From JAENVU01 sp046598395 (GTDB lineage Bacteria; Actinomycetota; Acidimicrobiia; IMCC26256; JAENVU01), in assembly GCA_046598395.1 (NCBI GenBank), contig JBKJIQ010000036.1, positions 108,314 through 172,313 of the forward strand: DNA of 64,000 nt. Direction: 5' to 3'. Under the pieces are notes generated by a model, which saw nothing but the letters and a program-made list of their open reading frames with translations, did no database searches and was not told where the DNA came from. This document shows positions 11,197 to 20,680 of the stretch, piece after piece. The position numbers and the translations under genes are program-made. Position 1 is the first letter of the stretch. Each line of letters opens with the position of its first letter.

Positions 11197-12456
11197 GTGC
11201 AGACCCTCGAGCGAGAAGTCAACGCGACGGGGTCCGACGCGCCCGCAACTCCTGCGATGGGCTCGGGCCACTCCGGCTCGAGCCCAGTGCAGCTCACGAC
11301 GCCACCGCTGTCTCGCCGGATCAGACGTCGACGCCACCGGCGCCGAATCAGACTCCGGATTCTGGCGGTGCTCCTGGCCGTCATGAGTGTGTTGGGATAC
11401 TCGATCGGCCAATACCTGACCCGTCCCGGGAACGAAGCGATCGGTGTCCGGTTCGTGGAGTGGGTCCGTGACCACGGAGGCAACGGCGTCGTCAATCGGG
11501 TGGAGACCTGGTGGTATTCCCATCACCAACCGCCGAAGGGCGGCACGCCAAAGGGTGGGATTCCGAAGGTCGCGGTGATCAAGAAGACCAAGCCGAAGGT
11601 CCCAGCCGTGGTGATTCCACCGCCACCAACCCGCCCACCGGACGTTCCGCCGATCGCCGCACCGGCTCTCCCCGGCGAAGGGGTGTGGCAACCCGTTGGG
11701 CGGTTCGTTCACGAATCCCCTGCGGTCTACGAAACGTTCCTCCGCCCCGACCCGGTGCACACCAGCCTGCTCGCCGGAGTCGCGTGGATGAACCACACGT
11801 TGTTACGCAACGTCTTGTACAACGGTCTCGAACAGCCCGGCGGCGGCCCGTGGACCACGGGGTCGAGCGTTTCACCCGTGGAGACGCCCGGATTAGTCGC
11901 GGCGTTCAACTCCGGTTTCAAACTTGATTCTTCGCGCGGCGGCTACTTCAACGACGGCCGATTCGCTCGACCACTCGTCGACGGACGCGCCACGCTGGTC
12001 GTCCGTACCGATGGCTCGGCCAACCTGGGCATGTGGGGTCGCGACTTCGCAATGGACCCCACGATCGTGTCGGCTCGTCAGAACTTGGATCTGCTCATCG
12101 ACGGCGGTCAACCCGCCGCGGACCTCAACAGCAACGACAGTAATAAGTGGGGCGCCACGCTCGGCAATGCGATCTTCGTGTGGCGTTCGGGCGTGGGCAT
12201 CGACGCCGACGGGAATCTGATCTTTGTCGGAGGCCCAGGTCTTGATGTGTCCACGCTCGCCGGAGTACTTCACAACGCCGGCGCGGTCCGCGCGATGGAA
12301 CTCGACATCAACTCCTATTGGGTGAGCTTCTACACGTACCTCGGCGGCGCTCCGGGCGATACACCCGGCACCAAGTTGCTGGACTCGATGGAACGATCGC
12401 CGACGCGATTCCTCGAACCCGGCACGCGCGACTTCTTCGGGGTCTTCGCCCGGTAA
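11197..12456 (+). CDS. Membrane-anchored phosphodiester glycosidase-domain protein
   Basis: The C-terminal about 270 residues match the NAGPA-like phosphodiester glycosidase domain (for example GLVAAFNSGFKLDSSRGGYF and LLIDGGQPAADLNS), which cleaves sugar-1-phosphodiester links in the cell envelope. Before it come an Arg-rich cytoplasmic start, one membrane helix at about residues 53-74, and a Lys/Pro-rich linker with PPPPTRPPDVPP. The open frame extends back into the GGDEF-EAL gene; GTG 11197 (419 aa) is chosen because it lies clear of that gene and has GGAG upstream, but GTG/ATG codons nearby are possible. Its neighbours are envelope sugar-transfer genes. Confidence 0.72.
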   Translation: MQTLEREVNATGSDAPATPAMGSGHSGSSPVQLTTPPLSRRIRRRRHRRRIRLRILAVLLAVMSVLGYSIGQYLTRPGNEAIGVRFVEWVRDHGGNGVVNRVETWWYSHHQPPKGGTPKGGIPKVAVIKKTKPKVPAVVIPPPPTRPPDVPPIAAPALPGEGVWQPVGRFVHESPAVYETFLRPDPVHTSLLAGVAWMNHTLLRNVLYNGLEQPGGGPWTTGSSVSPVETPGLVAAFNSGFKLDSSRGGYFNDGRFARPLVDGRATLVVRTDGSANLGMWGRDFAMDPTIVSARQNLDLLIDGGQPAADLNSNDSNKWGATLGNAIFVWRSGVGIDADGNLIFVGGPGLDVSTLAGVLHNAGAVRAMELDINSYWVSFYTYLGGAPGDTPGTKLLDSMERSPTRFLEPGTRDFFGVFAR

Positions 12457-12459
12457 CTA

Positions 12460-12726
12460 CTAGTGGGCTCGATGGTGCATGTCCCTGGCCTCTTCCAGCA
12501 GATCACGGCGTTCCTCACTGCGCGACCAGACCAGTACGACCACGATCGACGGCCAACCACCCGCGATCATGCCGAGAAGTACACCCCACTGCCACGGCCG
12601 CCGATGCCGTCCGGTCCAGAACCACGCCGGGTTCGGAATCCTCGCCAGATCTCGCGCCCACCATGCGATCACTGGGATCGCAACGAGAATGCCCACCACC
12701 CCCAGCAGGAGCAGATCTATCGCCAC
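12460..12726 (-). CDS. Small two-helix membrane protein
   Basis: This 88-aa protein has two hydrophobic segments (residues 3-23, and about 47-67) and a charged C-terminal tail, RSEERRDLLEEARDMHHRAH. The start is GTG 12726. I recognise no named family. It is transcribed towards the glycosidase-domain gene and divergently from the PAP2 remnant, whose start lies 29 bp away. Amphipathic composition and gap-filling position support coding. Confidence 0.55.
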   Translation of the reverse strand: MAIDLLLLGVVGILVAIPVIAWWARDLARIPNPAWFWTGRHRRPWQWGVLLGMIAGGWPSIVVVLVWSRSEERRDLLEEARDMHHRAH

Positions 12727-12755
12727 CGTACGGAGCCTCGAACCTTGGCAACCGC

Positions 12756-13181
12756 ATGGACTACTCGGCCTTTGAATCCGTCAACCGATGGTCCGCCCAC
12801 AACGGCTGGTCCCACGCCTTCTTCCGCACGTACGCAAACCTGGGTATCGGCGTATTCGCAGTCGGTCTGATCCTTGCTGGTCTGATCGGCCTTCGCTCCG
12901 ACCCGCAGGCCCTGGCCAGAAGTCTCTGGGCCGGCGCCGTTGCGGTTGGGCTCAGGTTCGCCGTGCGCCGGGTCGGTTGGATCATGGTCGGTGCCGCGAT
13001 CCTGATGGCCTTCACCCGCGTCTTCGTGGGCGCGCACTATCCGGGCGATGTCGTCACGGGCTTGGCGTTCGGTGGGGTGATAGCCGCCGCAGGGATTCCG
13101 CTTGCAGATCGCGTGCTCACGCCCTGGTGTCAACGGCTCCGCACCACATCGATCACATCGCGGTTCGTGGCTCCGGGCTGA
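12756..13181 (+). pseudogene. PAP2-family phosphatase with internal deletion
   Basis: The 141-aa product keeps a normal PAP2 N-terminus (MDYSAFESVNRWSAHNG, then one hydrophobic helix) and the third catalytic motif FTRVFVGAHYPGDVVTG. The first two motifs (KxxxxxxRP and PSGH) are absent. The helix after LARSLWAGA runs straight into AVAVGLRFAVRR, where about 40 residues would be expected, so an in-frame deletion near 12925-12950 has removed half of the active site. It cannot be an active phosphatase as read. Its 3' end overlaps the convergent GT87-type gene by 52 bp. A non-catalytic role is possible. Confidence 0.6.
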
Positions 13182-14476
13182 CTCGAGGAACATTCCCGTT
13201 CCGTTTCGGCGGACGGGAGGTCGATGACCGCCATCGAGTTCCGCATCCCACTCTCAGTCTCGAACACTGGTCGCCGGGTCGCTCCCACGATGAACCCAAT
13301 CAGAATCGCGGCTCGGCCAAAGACCAGAAACGGCAAGACCGCATGGACCTGCGCCAGCGAGGTGAGACCGTGGAAGTAGCCGAACACGAACACGTAGACC
13401 GCGAGGTCGACCGCACAGAAGGCCAGCCAGATTCGCCGTCGGATCGGGAGCAGAACGAAGAACGGAACGAGCCAGAGGTCATAGGTGGGCGAATACACCT
13501 TGTTCGCCAGCAGGCAGACTGCGATCGCCGCCGCCGCGACGCCGATCGGATCAAGCCGTCGCCGCGTCGCGAGCACCGTCAACCATCCGAGACCGAGTGC
13601 CAGTGCCGCCATCGAAACCCCGTTCGCGAACCGCGCGCCACCGGCGCCGGACACCGGCGCTCCGACGAATCGATACACGTAATGCCAGATGCTTCCCCAC
13701 GTGGCGTGCCGGTGGCCTTGGAATTGAATCGGCCACCACCAGCCGCGCGGAGATGCGATGGCCACCGGCAGGTTCAGCGCTACGAAACTCGCGGACCCAA
13801 AGATCAGGAGCCGCGCGGCACCACGCCGATCGCCCTGCGTCCAACGAACGGCAGCCAGCGGCGGAAGCAGAAAGATCGGGAACAACTTGATGAACGCGCC
13901 TAGGCCGATGAGCACTCCGGCACGAGTGTCCTCGTGGCGTTCGAACGCCAGGAGTCCCCACACCATCGCGGCGATCGCGAACACGTCCCAGTTCTGAAAC
14001 GCGAAGAGCAATACGGGCACACCGAGGGCCCAACGCCAGGCGCGCTGACCAACGCGCCGCTCGAGTGCCACCGTGATCCCGGCACCCAGCCCGCTCGAGG
14101 CGAGGGCCGTCACCAGGAGCACGCCCATCGGCGTCGCGGAAACCAGGCTCGCCAGGTACAAGAGAATGCCCGAGCCCACCGGATATTCGAGCGCCCGATC
14201 CACATACGGGAACGCGCCCGGACCGATGCCGCGCCCCAGCGCGAGGTGGGGGAGGTCGCTCAGCGACGACCGGCCGCCGTTGCCGTAAAACAACAATTGG
14301 AGTGTGACGGCGAGAACCAACATCCCCAGCGTGGCGGCGACCATTTTCACCGGAAAAGGTCGGCGATCCGGATCGTGACTCGGCCCGGTGGCCGACGATC
14401 GACCGGCTGGCCGTCCAACGGCTGGCCATCGCAGGGTTCGCTCTGAACGGGTCAGTTCAGTCGCAGACGTCCACAC
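13130..14476 (-). CDS. GT87-like polytopic mannosyltransferase family protein
   Basis: This 448-aa membrane protein resembles the GT87/DUF2029 family of polyprenol-phosphate-mannose-dependent sugar transferases. About ten hydrophobic helices are visible, with the loop EYPVGSGILLYL after the first helix and FIKLFPIFLLPPL in the middle, both typical of this family. It would extend an envelope glycan on the outer face of the membrane using the lipid-linked sugar made by the GT2 gene at 17.2 kb. The start is GTG 14476, with no clear ribosome site; a start nearer the first helix is possible. The C-terminal tail is polar. Confidence 0.78.
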   Translation of the reverse strand: MWTSATELTRSERTLRWPAVGRPAGRSSATGPSHDPDRRPFPVKMVAATLGMLVLAVTLQLLFYGNGGRSSLSDLPHLALGRGIGPGAFPYVDRALEYPVGSGILLYLASLVSATPMGVLLVTALASSGLGAGITVALERRVGQRAWRWALGVPVLLFAFQNWDVFAIAAMVWGLLAFERHEDTRAGVLIGLGAFIKLFPIFLLPPLAAVRWTQGDRRGAARLLIFGSASFVALNLPVAIASPRGWWWPIQFQGHRHATWGSIWHYVYRFVGAPVSGAGGARFANGVSMAALALGLGWLTVLATRRRLDPIGVAAAAIAVCLLANKVYSPTYDLWLVPFFVLLPIRRRIWLAFCAVDLAVYVFVFGYFHGLTSLAQVHAVLPFLVFGRAAILIGFIVGATRRPVFETESGMRNSMAVIDLPSAETERECSSSQPGATNRDVIDVVRSR

Positions 14477-14565
14477 TCAGCCACCGTAAGGAACTGCCAG
14501 TCAACCGGTGATCGGGTCACGGTCAACCGACGGTAAACCCTCCCGGTCGCTCCCGCGGGTGCCGC

Positions 14566-15855
14566 TCAGATGCCAACGACACCCGGGAGGGCAAGGGTGA
14601 ACGTTGTGGTGGGCCGGGTGCGGTCGAGGAACAACCGACCACCGTCGGCTTCGGCCAACGATCTCGCCAACGCGAGACCGATTCCCGTTCCACCGCCCTC
14701 GGACACCCGGCGCAGAAAGATCTGGTCATCATCGCCGGTGGGCCGCGGACCGGCATCGCCGACCTCGACCACGACTCCTCCCGAAGCCACTCGCGCCCGA
14801 ACCGAGATCGCGCCGCCTCCATGACGGATCGCGTTGTCAATCAGGACGTCGAGAATCTGGCGCAGCGCGCGGTCCGACACCCCCACCTCGGGAAGCTTGG
14901 GTTCGAGATCAAACGCGACCGGTCGGGCGCGAGCAAGGGCGCTCCGCCGCCAGTGACCATCCACCCGGGTCAAGACATCCGCCAGATTCGCGACGCGATG
15001 ACCTGGTTCCTCACGTGCGAGCACCAAGATGTCATCGACCGTTCGCTCCAGCCGATCAACTTCGACCAGTGCAGCATCGATCGTCGCGTCCCGATCGGCG
15101 TGCGGATCCAGGAGCGCGGCCTCGAGGGTGAGCCGCAAACCCGTCAGTGGAGTCCGGAGCTGATGCGACGCGTCTTCGCTGAACGAACGCTCCCGGGCCA
15201 GCATCTGATCAAGCCGGGCTGCGGTTGAGTCGAGTGCCCTCCCCACTGCGTCGACCTCGGGCACCCCGCTCGGATCAGCCCGCACCGTGAAGTCGCCATC
15301 GCCGAGTCGGTTCGCCACCTCGGCCAGACGGTCGACCGGTCGGGCGAGCCGCCTCGATTGCCACAGCGCGACCAACGCACTGATCGCGATGGCTACGAGT
15401 CCAATCACCGCCATGACGAGCACCGCGCGCCGTGTGCGATCAGTGACCACGCTCATCGATACCGACGAACGCATCGAACCGACGATGCGCTCGCCCCGTG
15501 TCACGGGAACCGCCACCGCAAGTTGGCCGCCAACTTCTCGGTCACGCACATCGCCGTTCGCGGCCGCGATCACGATGCTGTCGCCCACTCGAGGTCCGGA
15601 CCCGGCGATGCGGTGACCCTTGCGGTCATACAGCCCGATCGAGCGCCCATCTTGGTGGGCTTGAATCACCACACGGTCGCCGAATCGGGGGAACTTCGCC
15701 GGAACCTCTTCAAGTGACTCCGCGGCCGTGCGTTCGAGGCGCACGACTTCTTCCTCGCGGTGAAGATTCGCAAGAGCAAGGGCCAAGGGCGTCCCGAAGA
15801 GACCAACCGCGATCGCAGTGACGAGCATCATCGAAATGAGGATGCGTCGCCTCAT
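14566..15855 (-). CDS. Sensor histidine kinase (pair 1)
   Basis: This 429-aa kinase has an N-terminal membrane helix (about 5-29), a short extracytoplasmic sensor loop, a second helix (about 146-168), a HAMP linker, the phosphoacceptor motif SEDASHQLRTPL (His231) and an ATPase domain with IDNAIRHGG and GTGIGLALARSLAEADGG. It would phosphorylate the response regulator upstream, whose stop it overlaps by 4 nt. Close similarity in order and sequence to the pair at 21-23 kb shows the two systems are paralogues. The stimulus is not evident. Confidence 0.92.
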   Translation of the reverse strand: MRRRILISMMLVTAIAVGLFGTPLALALANLHREEEVVRLERTAAESLEEVPAKFPRFGDRVVIQAHQDGRSIGLYDRKGHRIAGSGPRVGDSIVIAAANGDVRDREVGGQLAVAVPVTRGERIVGSMRSSVSMSVVTDRTRRAVLVMAVIGLVAIAISALVALWQSRRLARPVDRLAEVANRLGDGDFTVRADPSGVPEVDAVGRALDSTAARLDQMLARERSFSEDASHQLRTPLTGLRLTLEAALLDPHADRDATIDAALVEVDRLERTVDDILVLAREEPGHRVANLADVLTRVDGHWRRSALARARPVAFDLEPKLPEVGVSDRALRQILDVLIDNAIRHGGGAISVRARVASGGVVVEVGDAGPRPTGDDDQIFLRRVSEGGGTGIGLALARSLAEADGGRLFLDRTRPTTTFTLALPGVVGI

Positions 15856-16553
15856 GAAATTTCGAACCGGTAGCCGACGCCGCGCAGCGTGGTGATCCGA
15901 CTCACAGATATGGGATCCCCGGTTGGTTCGCCCAGCTTGCGGCGCAGCGATGAAATGTGCATGTCGAGCGTCTTGGTTGAACCGAACCAGTGCTCATCCC
16001 ACACCTCCGTCATGATGCGCTCGCGGGTCACGGCCGTACCCGCGGCCGTGATGAGAAAGACCAGGAGTTCGAACTCGCGCGCGCGAAGTTCAATCTCCGC
16101 GCCGTTCACTCGGACCCGCCGCGCGTTGCGGTCGACGTCGACATCGCCGACCGAAAGGAGTTCATCGCCGGTCACGGCATCGGTGGATGTCCGGCGCAGA
16201 TGCGCTCGCACCCGCGCGAGGAGTTCGGCCAGCCGGAATGGCTTCGTCAGATAGTCATCCGCGCCGGCATCAAGTCCCAACACCACATCGATCTCTTCGT
16301 GACGGGCGGTGAGGATGACGATGGGCGTCGTCGGTTGCTGCACTCGGAGCCGACGGCACACCTCGACTCCGTCGAGATCCGGCAGACCAAGGTCGAGTAA
16401 GACCAGTTGGACCTTCGAGGCGTCGATGGCGGCGATCGCACCATGCCCCGTTGTTGTCCATTCGACCTCGAAGCCCTGAGATTGCAACGCGCCCACCAAG
16501 GTTCGCCCGATCGTTTCGTCGTCTTCGACCACCAGAACCTTGGGACTGTCCAC
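15852..16553 (-). CDS. OmpR-family response regulator (pair 1)
   Basis: This 233-aa regulator has a receiver domain with acidic pocket EDDE (10-13) and phosphoacceptor Asp54 in VLLDLGLPDLDG, then a winged-helix DNA-binding domain ending in TLRGVGYRFEIS. It should activate or repress genes when phosphorylated by the kinase directly downstream. The nearest divergent locus is the decayed glycosyltransferase at 16687, 133 bp away. Targets cannot be read from the sequence. Confidence 0.92.
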   Translation of the reverse strand: MDSPKVLVVEDDETIGRTLVGALQSQGFEVEWTTTGHGAIAAIDASKVQLVLLDLGLPDLDGVEVCRRLRVQQPTTPIVILTARHEEIDVVLGLDAGADDYLTKPFRLAELLARVRAHLRRTSTDAVTGDELLSVGDVDVDRNARRVRVNGAEIELRAREFELLVFLITAAGTAVTRERIMTEVWDEHWFGSTKTLDMHISSLRRKLGEPTGDPISVSRITTLRGVGYRFEIS

Positions 16554-16686
16554 CAGATCAGGTTACGGGCGCCCGCCACGGTACGGAAACCAACGCTTGC
16601 ATCTTTTGCACTGCGTTGACCTGGGCGCGCCAACTCGCTGACCAACGACTCCCTACCGTGCGAGACCCATCCCCACGGAGGTCCCG

Positions 16687-17210
16687 GTGACAGCTTCCAT
16701 CAACCAACGGATGACCAAGCTGACGAGTCGGGCGCATCGGCGCCGTCGGTTGCAACCGATCTCGGAACGAGTACTCGTCGTCGTCCCCACCTACTGCGAA
16801 GGCTCGAACATCGTCAGCATCTTGGCTCGGGTTCGTGCGGCAGTCCCCGGCGCTGACGTCCTGGTCGTCGACGATCACAGCCCGGACGAAACCGCGAGTT
16901 CCGCCGAGCGTCTCGGCTATCACCTCGGACACATCACGGTGATCCAGGACCACGCCGAATCGGACCTGGGCGACCCATACCGCGCGGGATTCGAATACGG
17001 CATGGCCCACGACTACGACTTCTTCATCACGATGGCTCCCGACCGGTCCTCGAAGTGGCCGCGACCATGACGATCGCACTCCAAGTTCAGGAACCTGCAC
17101 CCCTCCCGCGGCGATGGCAAACATTCTCGCGACCTGCGTTGCAACGGCTCCCTCGTACCAATTGAACCGCCGTTGGACTTGATCGCGCAGTTCGCGATTC
17201 GTCCGCATCA
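16687..17210 (+). pseudogene. Decayed GT2-GtrA-type glycosyltransferase
   Basis: The frame from GTG 16687 (GGAGG at 16677-16681) begins as a polyprenol-phosphate sugar synthase: VVVPTYCEGSNIVSIL, VVDDHSPDETAS and RAGFEYGMAHDYDFFITM. It then breaks at the catalytic DxD region, where APDRSS replaces the expected DADLSH, and stops at 17070. From about 17110 another frame reads ILATCVATAPSYQLNRRWT, the hallmark of a GtrA-type membrane domain, cut by a TGA. The middle of a former GT2-GtrA protein has evidently been lost. The intact relative follows 24 bp later. Confidence 0.65.
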
Positions 17211-17233
17211 TCAGCCGAGAACAAAGGACCGAG

Positions 17234-18088
17234 ATGAAGACCGACGCACGTCACCAGAGCCCGAACACAAATCATCCCTCTGGCACCCCGAGCTCTTCGA
17301 CCGCTCCCCTTCACCTCCCGACGCTCGTCGTCGTCCCAACGTTCAACGAAGCCGAGAACATCGACGCCGTCCTCACTCGGATTCGCTGCGAGGCACCCTG
17401 GGTGGAGATCGTGGTCATCGACGACAGCAGCCCGGATGGAACCGCCGCGCTCGCGCAACGGGTCGCGGAGGAACTCGGGCAGATCGCAGTGCTGTCGGGC
17501 GGCAGGAAATCTGGCCTCGGAACCGCGTATCGCACCGGATTCACCTACGGCCTCGAGCGCGGCCACCAGGTGCTGGTAGAGATGGACGCCGACCTCTCGC
17601 ACGATCCGGCCTCGCTCCCCGCACTGCTCGACGCCGTCGAGCGAGGCGCGGATCTGGCTATCGGGTCTCGCTATATCGAGGGAGCATCGATCCCCCACTG
17701 GCCGGCCCGTCGGCGCGCACTCTCCCGCGGGGGCAATGCCTACGCCGCATTCATGTTGCGCATCCCCGCAGCCGATCTCACCTCGGGGTATCGCGCGTAC
17801 CGCGCCGATGCGCTCACGGCGGCTTCATTCCAAACGACGAGTGCCACCGGGTACGCGTTCCAGATCGAGATGGCATCTCGAGTGGCGAATGCCGGCGGGA
17901 CCATCGCGGAAGTTCCCATCGTCTTCACCGATCGCGTCCACGGCTCATCCAAGATGTCGGCCCGTATCACCGTCGAGGCGTTGCTCCTCGTCACCCGGTG
18001 GGGGGTGCAGCATCGGCTCGGCCACGTTCGGCGTCGCGTTCAAGGTCGCATTCACCAGCGCGATCACGATGGCGGTGGCGGACGATGA
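17234..18088 (+). CDS. Polyprenol-phosphate mannose synthase-like GT2
   Basis: This 284-aa GT-A glycosyltransferase resembles dolichol/polyprenol-monophosphate mannose synthases (Ppm1/DPM1 type). It would transfer mannose or a related sugar from its nucleotide to a lipid phosphate at the inner membrane face. Visible motifs are VVPTFNEAENIDAV, VIDDSSPDGTA, metal-binding MDADLSHDP and the acceptor-site stretch FQIEMASRVANAGG. There is no C-terminal membrane domain. AAGGA precedes the ATG, and the stop overlaps the GT39-like gene (ATGA), so the lipid-linked sugar is probably made for that transferase. The last about 15 residues are low-complexity. Confidence 0.85.
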   Translation: MKTDARHQSPNTNHPSGTPSSSTAPLHLPTLVVVPTFNEAENIDAVLTRIRCEAPWVEIVVIDDSSPDGTAALAQRVAEELGQIAVLSGGRKSGLGTAYRTGFTYGLERGHQVLVEMDADLSHDPASLPALLDAVERGADLAIGSRYIEGASIPHWPARRRALSRGGNAYAAFMLRIPAADLTSGYRAYRADALTAASFQTTSATGYAFQIEMASRVANAGGTIAEVPIVFTDRVHGSSKMSARITVEALLLVTRWGVQHRLGHVRRRVQGRIHQRDHDGGGGR

Positions 18089-19560
18089 CGGCAACCCTCG
18101 AGTGGCCCCAGAGTCTGGGACCGCACGGTGGTGCCGGCTTGATCACCGACCCGGTCCCGGCGCCGCCCCTGCGCCGTGACCGCGGTCGGCCTCCAAGCAC
18201 AACCTCCATCACGAGCTTGTTGGCCGCGCTCGTGAGTCTCGGCGCGGCTCTACGGTTCTGGAATCTCGGAGCATCCCGCCTCAACTACGACGAATCCTTC
18301 ACCGCGATGGCCGGTCGTCTGCCCCTCGCGTCACTGTTCAACTACCTGCGAATCAACGATTCGCATCCGCCGCTCGACTATCTCCTGCACGCGCCCCTCG
18401 CGCGCGCCGGCGTGAGTGAGTTCTGGTTCCGCACACCTTCGGCGCTCCTCTCCGCAGCGGCCCTCGGGCTCTTCGCCTGGTGGATGCGATCGCGCGGCCG
18501 GGCCGGGGTCATTGCGACAGCCTTGATGGCAGTGAGTTCGTTCCAGATCCAACACGCGCGCGACGCGCGCATGTACGCGGAGTTGCAGTTCTTCGGGATT
18601 GCGATCGGCCTGCTCGCTGCCGCCTGGGTCAACCGTCCACGCCGGTGGCACGCACCGGTGCTCGGAGCCCTGGTGTTCGCCGGGCTTCTCACGCATGTCT
18701 CGATGTTCCTGCTCGCAGCGGGCCTGCTTGCGCTCCCTGGCCGCCGGACCGATCGGGATGCCTGGCGTTGGCGCGTTGCCATTGGTCTTAGCGGACTCGG
18801 ATGGGCACTCGTGTGGGGCACCACGTTCCTCACCCAAGCGCGCGGCGGCCACTCCGCCTGGATACCGCCAACGGGCATCGCAACGTTGAGTACCGCGCTC
18901 GGTCGGCTGGTGACATTCGAGCCCGCGCTGGCCATTTTCGCAACAGTCGCGACCGTCGCGGGCGGCGTGATCATCCGTCGCCGCGACCCCGTTCTGGCAC
19001 GGGTTTGGATCGCATGCTTCGCGATACCGATCGGACTCGCCGCGGTGGCCGGGTTGTTTGCGCCGGTCGTACTCGATCGCACCTTTACCCTCATGGCCTG
19101 GGCGCCGCTCGCCGCGGTGGCATTCGTGATCGACGCGCTCCTACGCCGACGACCGGCGCTGGGAGCATTCGCCCTCGTCGCGATCTTCGCCGTCATCGTT
19201 CCATCAACTCTCCAGACGATTCAGACCCCGACCGGGCCCGACACGCCGTTGCGCGCGCTCGCCCGCTTGGCGAAGCCGGGCGACATCGTTGCGGTGAGGC
19301 CCGCGAGTAAGGCCCCGGAACTCGCGTGGTCGCTCGGCGTGCGCGGGGGCTCCTCCACCCAATCGGTCGCGGTACCCGGTTTCCCCAAGGCCTTCGGCAT
19401 CCGAGTCGGCTCCGCTGCGGCCTCGGGCCGCACCTGGCTACTGGATTGGAAGGGTGTGCGGGTCTCCCGGGAAGGGCAGGCCTCCGGCCCCGCGCCATGC
19501 GCGCCCCAATGGTCGTGGGGCCAGACCCACATCCGCTGCCTCCAAAACTCGCTTGTGTGA
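18085..19560 (+). CDS. GT39-like polytopic glycosyltransferase
   Basis: This 491-aa GT-C membrane protein has a first helix followed by the acidic loop RLNYDESFTAMAG, characteristic of the PMT/GT39 group, and about nine further helices. It should transfer a sugar from a polyprenol-phosphate donor to an envelope acceptor. The much longer open frame upstream is ruled out because it overlaps the GT2 gene in another frame; ATG 18085 overlaps that gene's stop. The C-terminal 90 residues form a soluble domain with two Cys. Acceptor specificity is unknown. Confidence 0.8.
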   Translation: MTATLEWPQSLGPHGGAGLITDPVPAPPLRRDRGRPPSTTSITSLLAALVSLGAALRFWNLGASRLNYDESFTAMAGRLPLASLFNYLRINDSHPPLDYLLHAPLARAGVSEFWFRTPSALLSAAALGLFAWWMRSRGRAGVIATALMAVSSFQIQHARDARMYAELQFFGIAIGLLAAAWVNRPRRWHAPVLGALVFAGLLTHVSMFLLAAGLLALPGRRTDRDAWRWRVAIGLSGLGWALVWGTTFLTQARGGHSAWIPPTGIATLSTALGRLVTFEPALAIFATVATVAGGVIIRRRDPVLARVWIACFAIPIGLAAVAGLFAPVVLDRTFTLMAWAPLAAVAFVIDALLRRRPALGAFALVAIFAVIVPSTLQTIQTPTGPDTPLRALARLAKPGDIVAVRPASKAPELAWSLGVRGGSSTQSVAVPGFPKAFGIRVGSAAASGRTWLLDWKGVRVSREGQASGPAPCAPQWSWGQTHIRCLQNSLV

Positions 19561-20662
19561 ACCACCCGACGCTGACCAACCGGCAACACTGCATCACATC
19601 CACCCTTTTGTCGATCATCGTTCGCACCCATTCCGGCGCCACGGGACACGTGCCCTGGCCTGGGTCGGCAGCATTTCCATCGCCACTTTGGTGGTGGTCG
19701 GCTGCGGCGATCGGCAACCGAAAGCCTCCGCTGCTCGTGGCGCTCTGGCGCCCGCGTCGCGGACCCGCGCCAACCCGCGAAACTCTGACGCCCGTTGCCG
19801 CGAGGCGCCCCCGCAGCCAGCCTCAACTGAACGCGACATCGCGCCAGCGCTGACCCGCATCGAGGTGACACTCATCGACCCGCGTCGCTCTACACCGGCG
19901 ACGCCGCAACGCGCCGAACGATCGTGTCGCGTCGTGCCGACCCAGGTTCGGTACCCGACCGGAGTCACCGGCCCGCTCCCACTGGTCGTCGTCGCGCACG
20001 GGCTGGACGGCGACCCGAGTTCGCTCGCGCTCCTGCTTGATGCGTGGGCCAGCGCGGGATATGTGGTCGCAGCGCCCACGTTCCCCACGACCAGAAAAGA
20101 CAGCAGCGGCAACTCTCTACTTGCCGACAGCGTTGACCAAGCCCGCGACATGACGTTCGTCATCGACCGGATGCTGGGACAAAGCCGATCCACGACCCCG
20201 GGTCCACTCCGCGGTCTCATCGACCCACACAACATTGGCGTGGCCGGAATGTCACTCGGGGGCCTGAGTGTCTACGGACTCGTCTCGAACACCTGCTGTC
20301 GAGATCGACGAATCGGAGCCGCGATCCTCATGGCCGCGGTACGCCGCCAGTTTCCTGACGACCACTACGAGGACAACCGGGTTCCCGTACTCCTCGTACA
20401 GGGCGACGCCGACAGCGGCTATCACAACAGCGCAGAGGCCTACCCCGAACTCCTGGCACCCAAGTGGTTCATCACTCTCCGGGGATCGGCGCACTCGCCA
20501 CCGTTCGAAGTCCCTCCCGGCCCCGAAGCTCCACTCGTGTATTCCGCCACCACGTCGTTCTGGGATCGGTATCTGAAGCATGACCCGGCGGCGACCTGTC
20601 GGCTGATCGGCACCGTGCGTGCGAGTCGCGGACGGGCAACTCTCCAGCGCCAACTCCGGTAG
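19553..20662 (+). CDS. Alpha/beta-hydrolase lipoprotein
   Basis: The protein has a signal segment ending in the lipobox VVVGC, a disordered Arg/Ala/Pro stretch, then an alpha/beta-hydrolase fold of the dienelactone hydrolase/PAF-acetylhydrolase type. Visible are VVVAHGLDGD (oxyanion loop), the nucleophile elbow GMSLGG, VQGDAD as acid region, and GSAHSPP carrying the catalytic His. It would be a lipid-anchored esterase outside the membrane. No ATG is in frame; TTG 19553 overlaps the preceding stop and is the most plausible start, but this is uncertain. Confidence 0.7.
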   Translation: MCEPPDADQPATLHHIHPFVDHRSHPFRRHGTRALAWVGSISIATLVVVGCGDRQPKASAARGALAPASRTRANPRNSDARCREAPPQPASTERDIAPALTRIEVTLIDPRRSTPATPQRAERSCRVVPTQVRYPTGVTGPLPLVVVAHGLDGDPSSLALLLDAWASAGYVVAAPTFPTTRKDSSGNSLLADSVDQARDMTFVIDRMLGQSRSTTPGPLRGLIDPHNIGVAGMSLGGLSVYGLVSNTCCRDRRIGAAILMAAVRRQFPDDHYEDNRVPVLLVQGDADSGYHNSAEAYPELLAPKWFITLRGSAHSPPFEVPPGPEAPLVYSATTSFWDRYLKHDPAATCRLIGTVRASRGRATLQRQLR

Positions 20663-20680
20663 TCCAGCACGCGGTCGTAC

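Noticed and set aside
16687..17070. The truncated glycosyltransferase as a second selenoprotein or programmed frameshift
   Set aside because: The break is a loss of sequence at the DxD site, and the later TGA stands at a Trp position (RRWT-stop) in the GtrA remnant, not at a Cys of a redox motif.
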